Below are positions 1 to 7,562 of a DNA stretch of 9,541 nt, one piece after another. The notes beneath the pieces are model-generated. The model saw only the letters and a program-made list of their open reading frames with translations. It had not been told where the DNA came from and searched no databases. A program made the position numbers and the translations under genes. Positions within the stretch are counted from its first letter, which is position 1. Each line of letters begins with the position of its first letter. The stretch comes from an uncultured Clostridium sp. (GTDB taxonomy: Bacteria > Bacillota > Clostridia > UBA1212 > UBA1255), in contig USLW01000053.1 of assembly GCA_900555605.1 (NCBI GenBank), positions 1 to 9,541 of the forward strand, read 5' to 3'.

Positions 1-822
1 GGAAGCCATTTTACGGTCCCGGGCGGGCATCGCAGATCCCAACAGACCTATCGGTTCTTTCTTATTCTTAGGTCCTACCGGCGTGGGCAAGACGGAACTG
101 GCCAAAGCCCTGGCAGAAAGCCTGTTTGACGATGAACACAGCCTCGTGCGGATTGATATGACCGAGTACATGGAAAAATTTTCTGTTTCCCGTTTGATCG
201 GAGCACCTCCCGGATACGTGGGGTATGATGAAGGCGGTCAGCTGACAGAGGCTGTGCGGAGAAAGCCCTATTCCGTCGTACTGTTTGATGAAATCGAAAA
301 GGCGCATCCGGATGTTTTCAATATCCTGCTGCAGGTTTTGGACGACGGCCGGATCACGGATTCCCAGGGGCGGACCGTGGATTTTAAAAATACGATTATG
401 ATTCTTACCAGCAACCTTGGTTCTCAATATCTGCTTGACGGCATCCGATCCGACGGTGAGATTTCCGAGGAGGCACGGCAGCAGGTGATGCACCTCCTGA
501 GTTTTTGAACCGGCTGGATGAGATCGTATTTTACAAGCCCCTTCGGAAAGAGGATATTGTTCAGATTATCGATATCCTGATTTCCGGACTGAAGGCGCGG
601 CTTGCTGAGAAGACCCTGCGGCTCGTCATAACGGAGGCGGCGAAAAATATCATAATTGAACACGGCTTTGATCCGGTTTACGGTGCGCGTCCGCTGAAAC
701 GGTATCTGCAAAGCAAGGTGGAAACCTTGATTGCAAAAACCATCATCAGCCGCGATCTGCCGGTAAACGCCGAACTGACGGTGGATGCGGATGCGCAGGG
801 CGTGCTTTATGTGAAGGCTTAA
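1..822 (+). pseudogene. clpB: Chaperone ClpB, 3' part, frameshifted
   Basis: ClpB is the hexameric AAA+ disaggregase that threads aggregated proteins through its pore together with DnaK. The gene enters from the left edge in frame 2, just before the second ATPase module. Visible parts are Walker A GPTGVGKT (about 71-94), pore loop GYVGYDEGG, Walker [15 protein letters not shown], and sensor 1 ILTSNLGS. Frame 2 then runs into TGA at 506-508. The conserved continuation [16 protein letters not shown] starts at 496 in frame 1 and runs to TAA at 820-822, including the sensor-2 motif GARPLKR. Family members have about eight residues between the VM and PEF motifs; here only five bases remain, so about 19 bases are missing. 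The product would stop before the C-terminal small domain needed for hexamer assembly and ATP sensing. No other lesion is seen, so the break looks recent. An assembly error or a second intact copy cannot be excluded. Confidence 0.
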
Positions 823-849
823 CGAAAATTATGCATTTCAGCATTCCTG

Positions 850-858
850 TGCTATACT
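850..858 (+). promoter_or_regulatory. Extended -10 promoter for the hydrolase operon
   Basis: TGC followed by TATACT matches an extended -10 (TGn-TATAAT-like, five of six in the hexamer). It lies in the 90-base gap after clpB, about 55 bases before the hydrolase ATG. No good -35 is present at the usual distance (829-835 reads TTATGCA), which is tolerated when the -10 is extended. No terminator is seen between clpB and this site, so read-through from clpB is also possible. Confidence 0.
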
Positions 859-912
859 AATGGCAGCGGTAGGTTACAGAAGACCGTACTTTAAGCGGAA
901 GCGGGTACAGAG

Positions 913-1857
913 ATGGGCATCAATAAAGCAATGCGGCTGGCGCTGAAGGCGTTATCCTATCCGGAATTGGATATCAAAAAGCGCTATAAGCTGCAGCGCT
1001 CTTTGAAAAATATGAAATCGCCTCATATTCTGAAGCCCGTTTACCGCAAATGGGATCACCGGGTGTACTGCGGGGACAGGGAAATTACCCTCCGGATCTA
1101 TACGCCCAGGGAAATCCGATATGACTTTGCGATGCTGTTTATCCACGGAGGCGGCTGGGTAACGGAAAGCATTGATACGTATCACCGGGTTTGCAGTAAT
1201 CTTGCAGACCATATCTGCTGCAGCGTTGTTTCCGTGGAATACCGGCTGGCACCGGAGTTCCCGTTTCCGAACGGCCTGGAGGACTGCTATGCAGCTGCGC
1301 AAGCACTGCATCAGCATGCGGATGCGTTCGGCGTGCGGCCCCGGGATCTGGTTCTGATCGGCGACAGTGCCGGCGCAAATTTAGCCGCCGCGGTTTCACT
1401 GATGGCAAGAGACCGCGGCGTATTCTGCATATCCAAACAGATTTTGATTTATCCGGCCACCTACCATGATCATACGGCGCATTCGCCGTTTCCCTCCGTG
1501 CGGGAAAACGGAACGGACTATCTGCTGACATCGAAACGCATCTGTGATTATATGGAATTATATAAAAGCAGCCCGGAGGACCTGCAGAATCCGTACTTTG
1601 CGCCGCTGCTGGCAGGGAATCTGTCGGAACAGCCGGATACGCTGCTGATTACGGCAGAGTACGACCCGCTGCGGGATGAAGGAGAGGCATATGGCGAGGC
1701 CTTGAAAAATGCCGGCAACCGCGTGACGATCTACCGCATGGGTGATGCGCTGCACGGCTTTTTTTCTCTGCCGCCCCATTTTGTGCATGTGCGGCGGACC
1801 TATGCGCTGATACGGGCGTTCCTGTATCCCGATATGCGCGAGGAGGAGACGGTATGA
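913..1857 (+). CDS. Alpha/beta hydrolase, HSL-type esterase
   Basis: This 314-residue protein belongs to the hormone-sensitive-lipase branch of alpha/beta hydrolases (Abhydrolase_3 type), which cleave carboxyl esters of small acids or alcohols. The oxyanion-hole motif HGGGW is at residues 78-82. The nucleophile elbow GDSAG is at 150-154 with Ser152. The likely acid is Asp251 in AEYDPLRD, and the likely base is His281 in DALHGFF, so the triad is complete. The VEYRLAPEFPFP stretch after the HGGGW strand is also typical of the family. There is no signal peptide, so it should be cytoplasmic. The ATG at 913 is the first in frame, with only a weak purine-rich ribosome site (AGCGGAAGCGGG) upstream. 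Its TGA overlaps the next gene's ATG by four bases, implying translational coupling. The substrate cannot be told from sequence; the acyltransferase-like partner suggests an ester or acyl-lipid role. Confidence 0.
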   Translation: MGINKAMRLALKALSYPELDIKKRYKLQRSLKNMKSPHILKPVYRKWDHRVYCGDREITLRIYTPREIRYDFAMLFIHGGGWVTESIDTYHRVCSNLADHICCSVVSVEYRLAPEFPFPNGLEDCYAAAQALHQHADAFGVRPRDLVLIGDSAGANLAAAVSLMARDRGVFCISKQILIYPATYHDHTAHSPFPSVRENGTDYLLTSKRICDYMELYKSSPEDLQNPYFAPLLAGNLSEQPDTLLITAEYDPLRDEGEAYGEALKNAGNRVTIYRMGDALHGFFSLPPHFVHVRRTYALIRAFLYPDMREEETV

Positions 1858-3155
1858 AAGTGAGATATAGAAAAGCCTGGAGCCGTCTCGATAATGCGGC
1901 TAAGATCTTTCCTGCCACCGGCGGAAGAATCAATACCGATGTTTTTCGCTTTTCCTGCGAGCTGTACGAGGAGATCGATCCGGATATGCTGCAAGCGGCG
2001 GCCGATAAAGCTGTCTTAGAATTTCCGCATTTTTTATGCGTTATGCGCAGAGGCTTCTTTTGGTATTATTTAGAGCAGTGCGCGCTCCGTCCGATCGTAC
2101 GCAGGGAGATAAGATCCCCCTGCTCTAAGCTTTATCAGGGGGGAGACGGGGGCTTGCTGTTTGATATTACGTATTACGGACGGCGCATAAATTTAGAGAT
2201 GTATCATGTGCTGGCGGACGGTACGGGCGCAATCCAATTTTTAAAAACGATTGTCTGTCACTATTTAAATATCCGTCACGCAGAGGTTTTTGCGGAAGCA
2301 AAGCCCCATCTCGATTACGATGCCTCCCTCTCGCAGAAAAGTGCAGACAGCTTTCAGAAATATTACAAAAAAAAGAAGCATGCAATACGCGCAGAGATGA
2401 AACGGGCATATCAGATTACCGGCGCTAAGCGGGAGGATGACCGCCTGCTTTTGATTGAAGAAATTGTGTCTGCCCGCAGTCTGCTGGAGGCTGCACACCG
2501 GTACCATACCACGCTGACCGTATATTTAACGGCGCTTCTGATCGATGCGATCCGGCAGGAGATGCGCGTCCGGGATGAAAGCGATCCCGTGGTACTGAAT
2601 ATACCGGTAAATCTGCGCAGTTACTTTCAATCCGAGACCTCAAAAAATTTTTTCGGTATGATCAGTGCAGCATATTGCTTTCAGGAGCGTTCGGGCACCT
2701 TTGCCGATATTATCGAGGCGGTAAATGAAACCTTTCAGAAAGAACTGACCAGGGAACAGCTGAGTATACGGATGAACAGCTTGGCTTCGCTGGAGCATAA
2801 TCTGCTTGTAAAGCTGGCGCCGCTGCCGTTTAAAGTGTTTTGCCTGAAAATTGCGCGGAAGGTCAGAAACCGCGGCGTCACGGCAGTCATATCCAACATG
2901 GGCCGGATCGATATGCCGGAAGCGCTGGTCCCATATATTCGGCTGTTTGATGTATTTGCCGCTACGCCGAAGCTGCAGCTGTGCGTCTGCTCCTTTCAGG
3001 ATAACTTGTCCTTAGGATTTTCCTCAGCATTTGCCGGCACAGATATCCAGCGGTATTTGATTCGCAGGCTTTCGGAGCAGGGGATCGAAGGGGAGGTCCG
3101 CTGCAATGATTTTCACAAGGAAGAAACGGAGCAGGCGCCATGCAGTACTGTGTAA
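1854..3155 (+). CDS. Acyltransferase / condensation-like protein (HxxxDG)
   Basis: This 433-residue protein resembles the alcohol acetyltransferase and condensation-domain superfamily, whose members move acyl groups from CoA or carrier proteins onto alcohols or amines. The N-terminus (RLDNAAKIFPATGGR) and the motif HVLADG at residues 118-123 fit the HxxxDG active site, with His118 as the likely base. Further family-like stretches are NIPVNLRSYF near the middle, NMGRI in the C-terminal third, and LSLGFSSAFAGTDI near the end. No carrier domain or signal peptide is present. The ATG at 1854 is backed by AGGAGG at 1841-1846, seven bases upstream, inside the end of the hydrolase gene. It overlaps the next gene by 16 bases. 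The superfamily assignment is fairly secure; the reaction is not. Such genes are often annotated only as alcohol acetyltransferase-like or hypothetical. Confidence 0.
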   Translation: MKVRYRKAWSRLDNAAKIFPATGGRINTDVFRFSCELYEEIDPDMLQAAADKAVLEFPHFLCVMRRGFFWYYLEQCALRPIVRREIRSPCSKLYQGGDGGLLFDITYYGRRINLEMYHVLADGTGAIQFLKTIVCHYLNIRHAEVFAEAKPHLDYDASLSQKSADSFQKYYKKKKHAIRAEMKRAYQITGAKREDDRLLLIEEIVSARSLLEAAHRYHTTLTVYLTALLIDAIRQEMRVRDESDPVVLNIPVNLRSYFQSETSKNFFGMISAAYCFQERSGTFADIIEAVNETFQKELTREQLSIRMNSLASLEHNLLVKLAPLPFKVFCLKIARKVRNRGVTAVISNMGRIDMPEALVPYIRLFDVFAATPKLQLCVCSFQDNLSLGFSSAFAGTDIQRYLIRRLSEQGIEGEVRCNDFHKEETEQAPCSTV

Positions 3156-3805
3156 AATGTAAAGTAAAAATAGCGGGAGACAAACAATATTGTCCGCTGT
3201 GCCAGGGAGAGCTGAGGGGCAGGGCGGATCCGTCCGGAGAAATTTTTCCCAACATCCCGAAAGATAAGTTCAGCAATTATTTTGTACTGCGTCTGATCAG
3301 CTTCATTGCGATTGCGGCTATGGTCGTCTGCGTTACGGTGAACGTCCTGCTGCATGCAGCGCTGCGCTGGTCTTTTTATGTCTGCTTTGGAATTGCCTGT
3401 GCATGGATCACCGGCGCTGTGGGGATTTCCAGACGCAGCAGTATTGTGAAAAATATTATTCATCAAATGTTCCTGCTGTCGGCGCTTTCCGTGGTGTGGG
3501 ATCTGCTTACGGGATGGCGCGGCTGGTCCGTTGATTATGTAATTCCCTGTGCATGCACAGGAGCGATGGTATTTATGTTTGTGATGGCTGTTACAAAAAA
3601 AATCGACCTGAGCGAATATTTGATTTATCTTATGACTTCAGCCGTTTATGGGATCATCCCCGCTGTATTTGCGCTGCTGAATATGCTGTCCGCCGTGTAC
3701 CCCTCTGCCATCTGCATTGCCTGCAGCATAATCACCATTGCGGCGCTGCTGCTGTTTCAGGGCCGGAATATCCGCGACGAGATTATCAGAAAATTTCATA
3801 TGTAA
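3140..3805 (+). CDS. DUF6320-like zinc-ribbon membrane protein
   Basis: This is a 221-residue membrane protein of unknown function. The N-terminus carries two CxxC pairs (Cys4/Cys7 and Cys18/Cys21, the latter as CPLC), giving a compact four-cysteine zinc ribbon that should sit in the cytoplasm. About six hydrophobic segments follow, at roughly residues 50-72, 76-96, 104-122, 132-151, 160-182 and 186-206, and then a short basic tail. This layout matches what I know as DUF6320, which I recall occurring beside acyltransferase-like and hydrolase genes in Clostridia. The ATG at 3140 is served by GGAG at 3128-3131, eight bases upstream, and lies inside the end of the preceding gene, so the two are probably coupled. 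It may anchor or organise the two cytoplasmic enzymes at the membrane, which is inference only. Confidence 0.
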   Translation: MQYCVKCKVKIAGDKQYCPLCQGELRGRADPSGEIFPNIPKDKFSNYFVLRLISFIAIAAMVVCVTVNVLLHAALRWSFYVCFGIACAWITGAVGISRRSSIVKNIIHQMFLLSALSVVWDLLTGWRGWSVDYVIPCACTGAMVFMFVMAVTKKIDLSEYLIYLMTSAVYGIIPAVFALLNMLSAVYPSAICIACSIITIAALLLFQGRNIRDEIIRKFHM

Positions 3806-3932
3806 AATAGAAATGGGAAAACATAAAATAGCAGAAAACAAAGCGGGCGGCATCCTGTATGCGCCGATTCCGTCATAGAATAAAAGACGCCGGCTGTATA
3901 AGTTAAAATGTTATCTTGGACCAGCGGCAAGC
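3806..3932. other. Convergent intergenic region with an imperfect hairpin
   Basis: The + operon and the - strand genes end facing each other here. At 3846-3865 GGC-G-GCAT and ATGC-GCC can pair around a five-base loop with one bulged G. Read on the - strand, the stem is followed by CGCTTTGTTTTC, a broken T-rich tail, so it could be a weak terminator for the leftward genes. On the + strand no T tract follows. A second pair of short arms (CGTC / GACG, about 3870-3892) is weaker. No clear intrinsic terminator for the + operon was found. Confidence 0.
3846..3865 (-). terminator. Possible weak intrinsic terminator
   Basis: Seven base pairs with a single bulge and a five-base loop, followed on the - strand by a T-rich but interrupted tail. 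It lies about 70 bases past the stop of the small membrane-protein gene. The stem is short, so the call is tentative. Confidence 0.
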
Positions 3933-4184
3933 CTATGCGTTCTTTGGGCTGGAAAAGTTCTCTTGCTCTTCACTTCCGAGCATTTTGAATTGAATGGTAT
4001 AGGCATTTTCATCCTGAAATTCCTCAACAAATAAGGAAAACGCAGGGATTTTAACCTCAATACCTGATAATTTACTATGATAGTTTCGTTGCCCTGAACC
4101 AAAAGAAAAAATCAGAAATAAAACAGAAACTATAATTACAATGGTTAATATTGGAACTAAGAAATATAACAATCTCTTCTTCAT
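3933..4184 (-). CDS. Small membrane-anchored hypothetical protein
   Basis: This 83-residue protein begins MKKRLLYFLVPILTIVII with a hydrophobic run to about residue 28. It is either a signal anchor or an uncleaved signal peptide, with no lipobox cysteine. The rest (about residues 30-83) is polar and should lie outside the membrane. The ATG at 4184 has a good ribosome site, GGAG at 4192-4195, seven bases away, which supports a real gene. It lies 140 bases after the BtrH-like gene on the same strand; no convincing promoter of its own was found. The extracellular part (SGIEVKIPAFSLFVEEFQ) seems to start a domain that ends abruptly. I suspect a C-terminally shortened member of a larger family of secreted clostridial hypotheticals, but this rests on memory, not a search. 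Confidence 0.
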   Translation of the reverse strand: MKKRLLYFLVPILTIVIIVSVLFLIFSFGSGQRNYHSKLSGIEVKIPAFSLFVEEFQDENAYTIQFKMLGSEEQENFSSPKNA

Positions 4185-4243
4185 GATTGATCTCCAACTA
4201 TCTGTTTTTATTCAAAAGAATAAAGCTTAAATGATTCGCTTAA

Positions 4244-4261
4244 AATAACTGCTTCGTTATT
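4244..4261 (-). terminator. Possible hairpin terminator after the BtrH-like gene
   Basis: AATAAC and GTTATT form a perfect six-base stem around a six-base loop. On the - strand the stem runs into GTTATTTTA, so a short T run follows. The stem is entirely A/T except one pair and therefore weak. It sits 64 bases past the BtrH-like stop codon. Confidence 0.
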
Positions 4262-4276
4262 ATTCTTCACACACTC

Positions 4277-4312
4277 GCCGGATATGGATCGAAAAGATCC
4301 CTTCCCAGCGGC
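4277..4312. repeat. Imperfect palindrome after the BtrH-like stop
   Basis: An inner perfect stem GGATC/GATCC (4286-4290 with 4296-4300) closes a five-base loop, and outer GCCG/CGGC arms (4277-4280 with 4309-4312) can add four pairs across an internal loop. It starts about 12 bases past the stop of the leftward BtrH-like gene. No T tract follows on either strand, so it is more likely an mRNA 3'-end structure than a terminator. Confidence 0.
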
Positions 4313-4324
4313 TACTGTTAATTT

Positions 4325-5242
4325 TTATACATTCTTCTCCATAATCTCTACAGCTTTTATTTCATTCTCATGCGCTGACTTTAACAATGCCGCAATTTTT
4401 GCTTTTATATCCGGCTGGCTAACATCCTGCTGTTTTTTAATCTGAAATGCCTCCAGCCAAGCATCATACACAGATTTGTAAATCCCGGCAAGCTCCGTTT
4501 GCTTCATCTTCTCAAAATATTTCCATGCGTAATATTTTAACGCACCGAATGTGCCGAGCAGATACTCCATGCTCCAACAAAGCGCAAACTCCGGATCATC
4601 GGTTTCAAAATGTTTATATAAAGCGGGATAGGCCTCCAGACCGTTGGCATTACCGCACCACTCTTCGCCTTTTAAGTGAGAAGCCGCCAATTTTATAGTG
4701 TCTTTAAGTATATCGGATTCAGATTTACCGCTTGCGCCTGTTACCGTCAGGACGGACATGATAGGCAGTTCACGCTTGCCAAGCACATGATACGCCATTT
4801 CGCTTTCTCCGTTTACGGCGAGAGTGGCAAACATTTGAGTATCATCGTCATAGCCGATGATCAAGCCCCATTCCGGCACACCGATATCCCAAGACACGGC
4901 GGGGATTCCGTTATCAATGGATTTTTTAATTTGTTCCACCGCTGCCAAACGCTGCTTTTCCTCGATGGCGTCCTCGTTCCATAAACGCTCGGTATATTCG
5001 CAGTCAAGCCCTCCGCTTGTGACCCAAGAGGGTTGTTTGCCAAATTCCCATATGCTTGTGGACGAAGGACAAAGATCGGCTGCCACCCACATACGAAAGG
5101 CGAAACCGCTCGTGGCGACAATATCCTCGGCGTACTCGGCCCACGGGCTGTTTTTCACGGCGCAGGATAATGATTTCGCAAAAGAAAACAGATAGCCTGT
5201 GCTGTCATGGATACCGTCCCATGTGATGTTAAGCTTTTTCAC
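4325..5242 (-). CDS. BtrH/C39-like protein of unknown function
   Basis: This 305-residue soluble protein has no signal peptide. The stretch GIPAVSWDIGVPEWGLIIGYDD (residues 112-133) resembles the part of peptidase-C39-like and BtrH N-terminal-like folds in which a strand pair ends in a GYDD turn. Residues 15-60, with Cys27 and FAFRMW, could match the helix that holds the cysteine in those folds. The C-terminal third is helical (GTFGALKYYAWKYFEK). BtrH-type proteins transfer acyl groups from carrier proteins; whether this one is catalytic is unknown, and a ligand-binding role is equally possible. The start is GTG at 5240-5242, supported by a near-perfect AAAGGAGGT (5251-5259) eight bases upstream and by the family-like N-terminus. 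The gene has its own promoter, which is a close copy of the AraC gene's control region. Confidence 0.
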   Translation of the reverse strand: MKKLNITWDGIHDSTGYLFSFAKSLSCAVKNSPWAEYAEDIVATSGFAFRMWVAADLCPSSTSIWEFGKQPSWVTSGGLDCEYTERLWNEDAIEEKQRLAAVEQIKKSIDNGIPAVSWDIGVPEWGLIIGYDDDTQMFATLAVNGESEMAYHVLGKRELPIMSVLTVTGASGKSESDILKDTIKLAASHLKGEEWCGNANGLEAYPALYKHFETDDPEFALCWSMEYLLGTFGALKYYAWKYFEKMKQTELAGIYKSVYDAWLEAFQIKKQQDVSQPDIKAKIAALLKSAHENEIKAVEIMEKNV

Positions 5243-5275
5243 TAAAATAAACCTCCTTTATTTTGATATAACTTT

Positions 5276-5284
5276 ATTATACCA
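5276..5284 (-). promoter_or_regulatory. Extended -10 promoter of the BtrH-like gene
   Basis: On the - strand the sequence reads TGG-TATAAT, a perfect extended -10. It lies 33 bases before the GTG start codon and ahead of the AGGAGG site. No consensus -35 is present; the 23-base repeated element occupies that position, 18 bases upstream. This is the pattern expected of an activator-dependent promoter. The 12-base block ATTATACCAAAA (+ strand) is shared exactly with the promoter of the AraC gene. Confidence 0.
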
Positions 5285-5299
5285 AAATAAAAACTATCA

Positions 5300-5322
5300 T
5301 GATTGATAAAAATTGCGGAGTT
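5300..5322 (-). promoter_or_regulatory. Repeated operator-like element, copy A
   Basis: A 23-base element whose core on the - strand is CTCCGCAATTTTTATCAATC. It matches copy B (9240-9262) at 22 of 23 positions. It begins in the stop codon of the helicase gene and ends 18 bases before the extended -10, covering the -35 region. The size and placement fit an AraC-family activator site. The likely ligand is the AraC-type protein encoded at 8366-9205, which is inference from the shared sequence. Confidence 0.
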
Positions 5323-7526
5323 CAAAACACCTGCGACAGCCCCTGATATTCAAACCGGATCGGCTTAGTGCCTGCTAAAAACCGGATTATATACGTCTTT
5401 GTGAGCTCGTCCACTTCTTCGATCACACCCTCGCCGAACACTTTATGCTTAACATTTGTGCCAACCGGCAGAACATGTATCGCGGACGGTTTACGGATAA
5501 TTGTTTGCAAGGCGTGCTCTTCCATAATGTCCTCGCCGATATGACCGAGCCGTGTGATATATTGATCATCAATATCAAACAAAAACCTCGACGGCGTTTT
5601 TATATAGCCGCGGAAGCCAAAGCCTTCGCTTTCCGTCATATAAAGCCGCTTTTTCGCGCGGGTCATGGCGACATAGCACAGGCGGCGTTCTTCCTCTAAC
5701 GCATCCTCCCGCCGTTCCTCTAATGCCCGCGCCGACGGAAAAATTTTCTCCGATAGTCCGGCAATGATAACCGTATGAAATTCCAGCCCCTTTGCGATAT
5801 GTGCTGTCATGATCTTCACGCAGTCCTTACTGTCATCCTCTTCCACATCCCTATGTAGCGATACATCTTGCAAAAACGCCGACAGGGTCAGCGGCTCACC
5901 GTATTCGGTCTCCAGCGTGACAATGGAACGTGCCAGCTCAGACACGTTGTCCAGTCTATCCATCTCGCCGCTCTCGCGGATATACTGCTCATATCCCGTT
6001 TCCAACAGCAGCCTTTGCAGCAATTCCGACACCTGCGCGGTTTCGGCGTATTCTTTTATGTTCTCGATGACACGCACAAACTCCTTCGCGCCAGAGCCCT
6101 TGAAAACCGGATTGTCAATATGCTTTTTTAAGGTATCATACATCGTTGCGTTGTCCGCTTCGGCTTGCGCCCGGATGAACGCCAGCTTGTTTTTGCCCAT
6201 CTTCCGGCGGGGAACATTCACCACGCGCTTAAAGGATAAATCGTCGCCGTGTTCTACAAGACGGAGATAGCACAAAACATCTTTGATTTCCCGGCGCTCA
6301 TAAAATCCGACGCCGCCATATACGGTATATGGAATATTATGTTTTAGAAAGCCCTGCTCGATAAAGCGGGAAACATAAGCAGAGCGGTACAACACCGCAA
6401 TATCGGTATATTTCCCGCCGTTTTCTACATGGTCTTTGATCTTCCCGGCGATATAACCGATCTCGTCCGTATCGTTTTTACCGTGAAAATGTTCTACCGC
6501 CGCGTCGCTTTGGTTTTGCGTATGCAATTCTTTCTCAATACGGTTTTGATTTTTTGCAATTAAGTCATTGGACGCCGCCAAGATTTCAGGGGTGGAGCGG
6601 TAATTCTGATTGAGAAATATTGTTTTGAAATCAGCCTTTAATTCACCTATTTTATGGTCAGGAAAGTAGGAAGTGCCGTCGTTATCGAAATATGATCGTA
6701 AATTTTTCTCAAAATCCATCAAAACTTCCATGCGTGAGCCGCGCCACTCGTAAATATTCTGATCGGGATCGCCCACGACAAAAAAATTCTGGTGAAGCTC
6801 AGTCAGCGTGCGGAGAAACTTAAACTCTTTAGCCGTGATGTCCTGAAATTCGTCCACCATCACATAATGCAAGCGGTTCTGCCATTTTTGTAGGATATCC
6901 TCATGTTTTTTGAACAGGTAAATCGTAAAATTGATGAGGTCGAAAAAGTCCAGCCCGAAATACTTTTTTTGCTTTTCCATGTAACGGAAAATGATTTTTT
7001 GCTCCAAATTGGCTGGTTCTGCTGTGCTGATCTCGTTGCCGGGCACCGCCATATAGTCCATGTATGTACCGAGATTTTTCTCATACTTGATTTTGTCGAT
7101 CATAAATTCAAAGGTGGCGGTGTCCATTTTGATACCGAGTTCCTCATAGACTTCTTCAAGGATGTTTTTCTGATCGGTGTTGTCCAGCACGACAAAGCTC
7201 TCAGGATAAAACAGCCGCCCGATGTCCTCGCGCAGAACGCGGGTACAAAAAGAATGAAGCGTGGAAACAAACGAGGTGTCAATGCCGTCGCCCAGCAACC
7301 GGCGCAGACGGATTTTCATTTCGCGGGCGGCTTTGTTGGTAAAGGTGATGCAGAGAATATTGGCGGGAGAAACGCCGAGCTCCTCCACGAGATAAGCATA
7401 TCTCGCTGTCAACGCGCGTGTCTTGCCGCTGCCAGCCCCAGCGATGACGCGGACATAGCCCTCGGTTTGCATGACTGCTTGTTTTTGATGTTCGTTTAAG
7501 CTTGATAGGATTTTATCCGTCTTCAT
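5322..7526 (-). CDS. PcrA/UvrD-type SF1A DNA helicase
   Basis: This 734-residue ATP-driven 3'-5' DNA helicase has all the SF1A motifs in order. They are Q motif LNEHQKQAV (10-18), Walker A AGAGSGKT (29-36), motif Ia ITFTNKAA (60-67), Walker B VDEFQD (224-229), motif III GDPDQNIYEWRG (252-263), motif IV NYRST (308-312), motif V TAHIAKGLEF (574-583) and motif VI RRLCYVAMTRAKKRL (614-628). The C-terminus has the KVFGEGVIEEV stretch (about 694-705) typical of PcrA tails, and the length is normal for PcrA. I prefer ATG at 7526 because AAAGGA lies seven bases upstream. An in-frame ATG at 7547 would add seven residues but has its purine site too close. The gene follows the methyltransferase by 36 bases. 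It may be an accessory paralogue rather than the housekeeping pcrA, given its operon and AraC control. Helicase identity is near certain; its special role is not. Confidence 0.
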   Translation of the reverse strand: MKTDKILSSLNEHQKQAVMQTEGYVRVIAGAGSGKTRALTARYAYLVEELGVSPANILCITFTNKAAREMKIRLRRLLGDGIDTSFVSTLHSFCTRVLREDIGRLFYPESFVVLDNTDQKNILEEVYEELGIKMDTATFEFMIDKIKYEKNLGTYMDYMAVPGNEISTAEPANLEQKIIFRYMEKQKKYFGLDFFDLINFTIYLFKKHEDILQKWQNRLHYVMVDEFQDITAKEFKFLRTLTELHQNFFVVGDPDQNIYEWRGSRMEVLMDFEKNLRSYFDNDGTSYFPDHKIGELKADFKTIFLNQNYRSTPEILAASNDLIAKNQNRIEKELHTQNQSDAAVEHFHGKNDTDEIGYIAGKIKDHVENGGKYTDIAVLYRSAYVSRFIEQGFLKHNIPYTVYGGVGFYERREIKDVLCYLRLVEHGDDLSFKRVVNVPRRKMGKNKLAFIRAQAEADNATMYDTLKKHIDNPVFKGSGAKEFVRVIENIKEYAETAQVSELLQRLLLETGYEQYIRESGEMDRLDNVSELARSIVTLETEYGEPLTLSAFLQDVSLHRDVEEDDSKDCVKIMTAHIAKGLEFHTVIIAGLSEKIFPSARALEERREDALEEERRLCYVAMTRAKKRLYMTESEGFGFRGYIKTPSRFLFDIDDQYITRLGHIGEDIMEEHALQTIIRKPSAIHVLPVGTNVKHKVFGEGVIEEVDELTKTYIIRFLAGTKPIRFEYQGLSQVF

Positions 7527-7562
7527 TATATTTTCCTTTCGGCGCATCTTCCTGAAACGTAT

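Noticed and set aside
68..493. 141-codon - strand frame opposite clpB
   Set aside because: The opposite strand encodes the conserved AAA+ motifs of ClpB; this frame has no family resemblance.
485..510. Programmed ribosomal frameshift in clpB, using the T5 run at 502-506
   Set aside because: A frameshift would not restore the roughly six residues missing between VM and PEFLNR, and no slippery heptamer or stimulatory structure is seen. A deletion explains both the gap and the frame change.
3553..3810. 85-codon + strand frame inside the DUF6320-like gene
   Set aside because: Out-of-frame overlap with a well-supported membrane protein; it has no ribosome site and a composition unlike a real protein.
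4207..4224. TTTATTC-AAAA-GAATAAA inverted repeat before the small membrane-protein gene
   Set aside because: A short stem almost entirely of A/T in A/T-rich DNA; likely chance, and it fits neither a terminator nor a known operator.
5809..6270. 153-codon + strand open frame antisense to the helicase
   Set aside because: Serine-rich translation typical of the reverse of helicase codons, with no domain and no promoter.
6903..7499. 198-codon open frame on the + strand antisense to the helicase gene
   Set aside because: It lies wholly inside a helicase gene with all motifs intact, has no ribosome site worth noting and no recognisable domain. It is a shadow frame.
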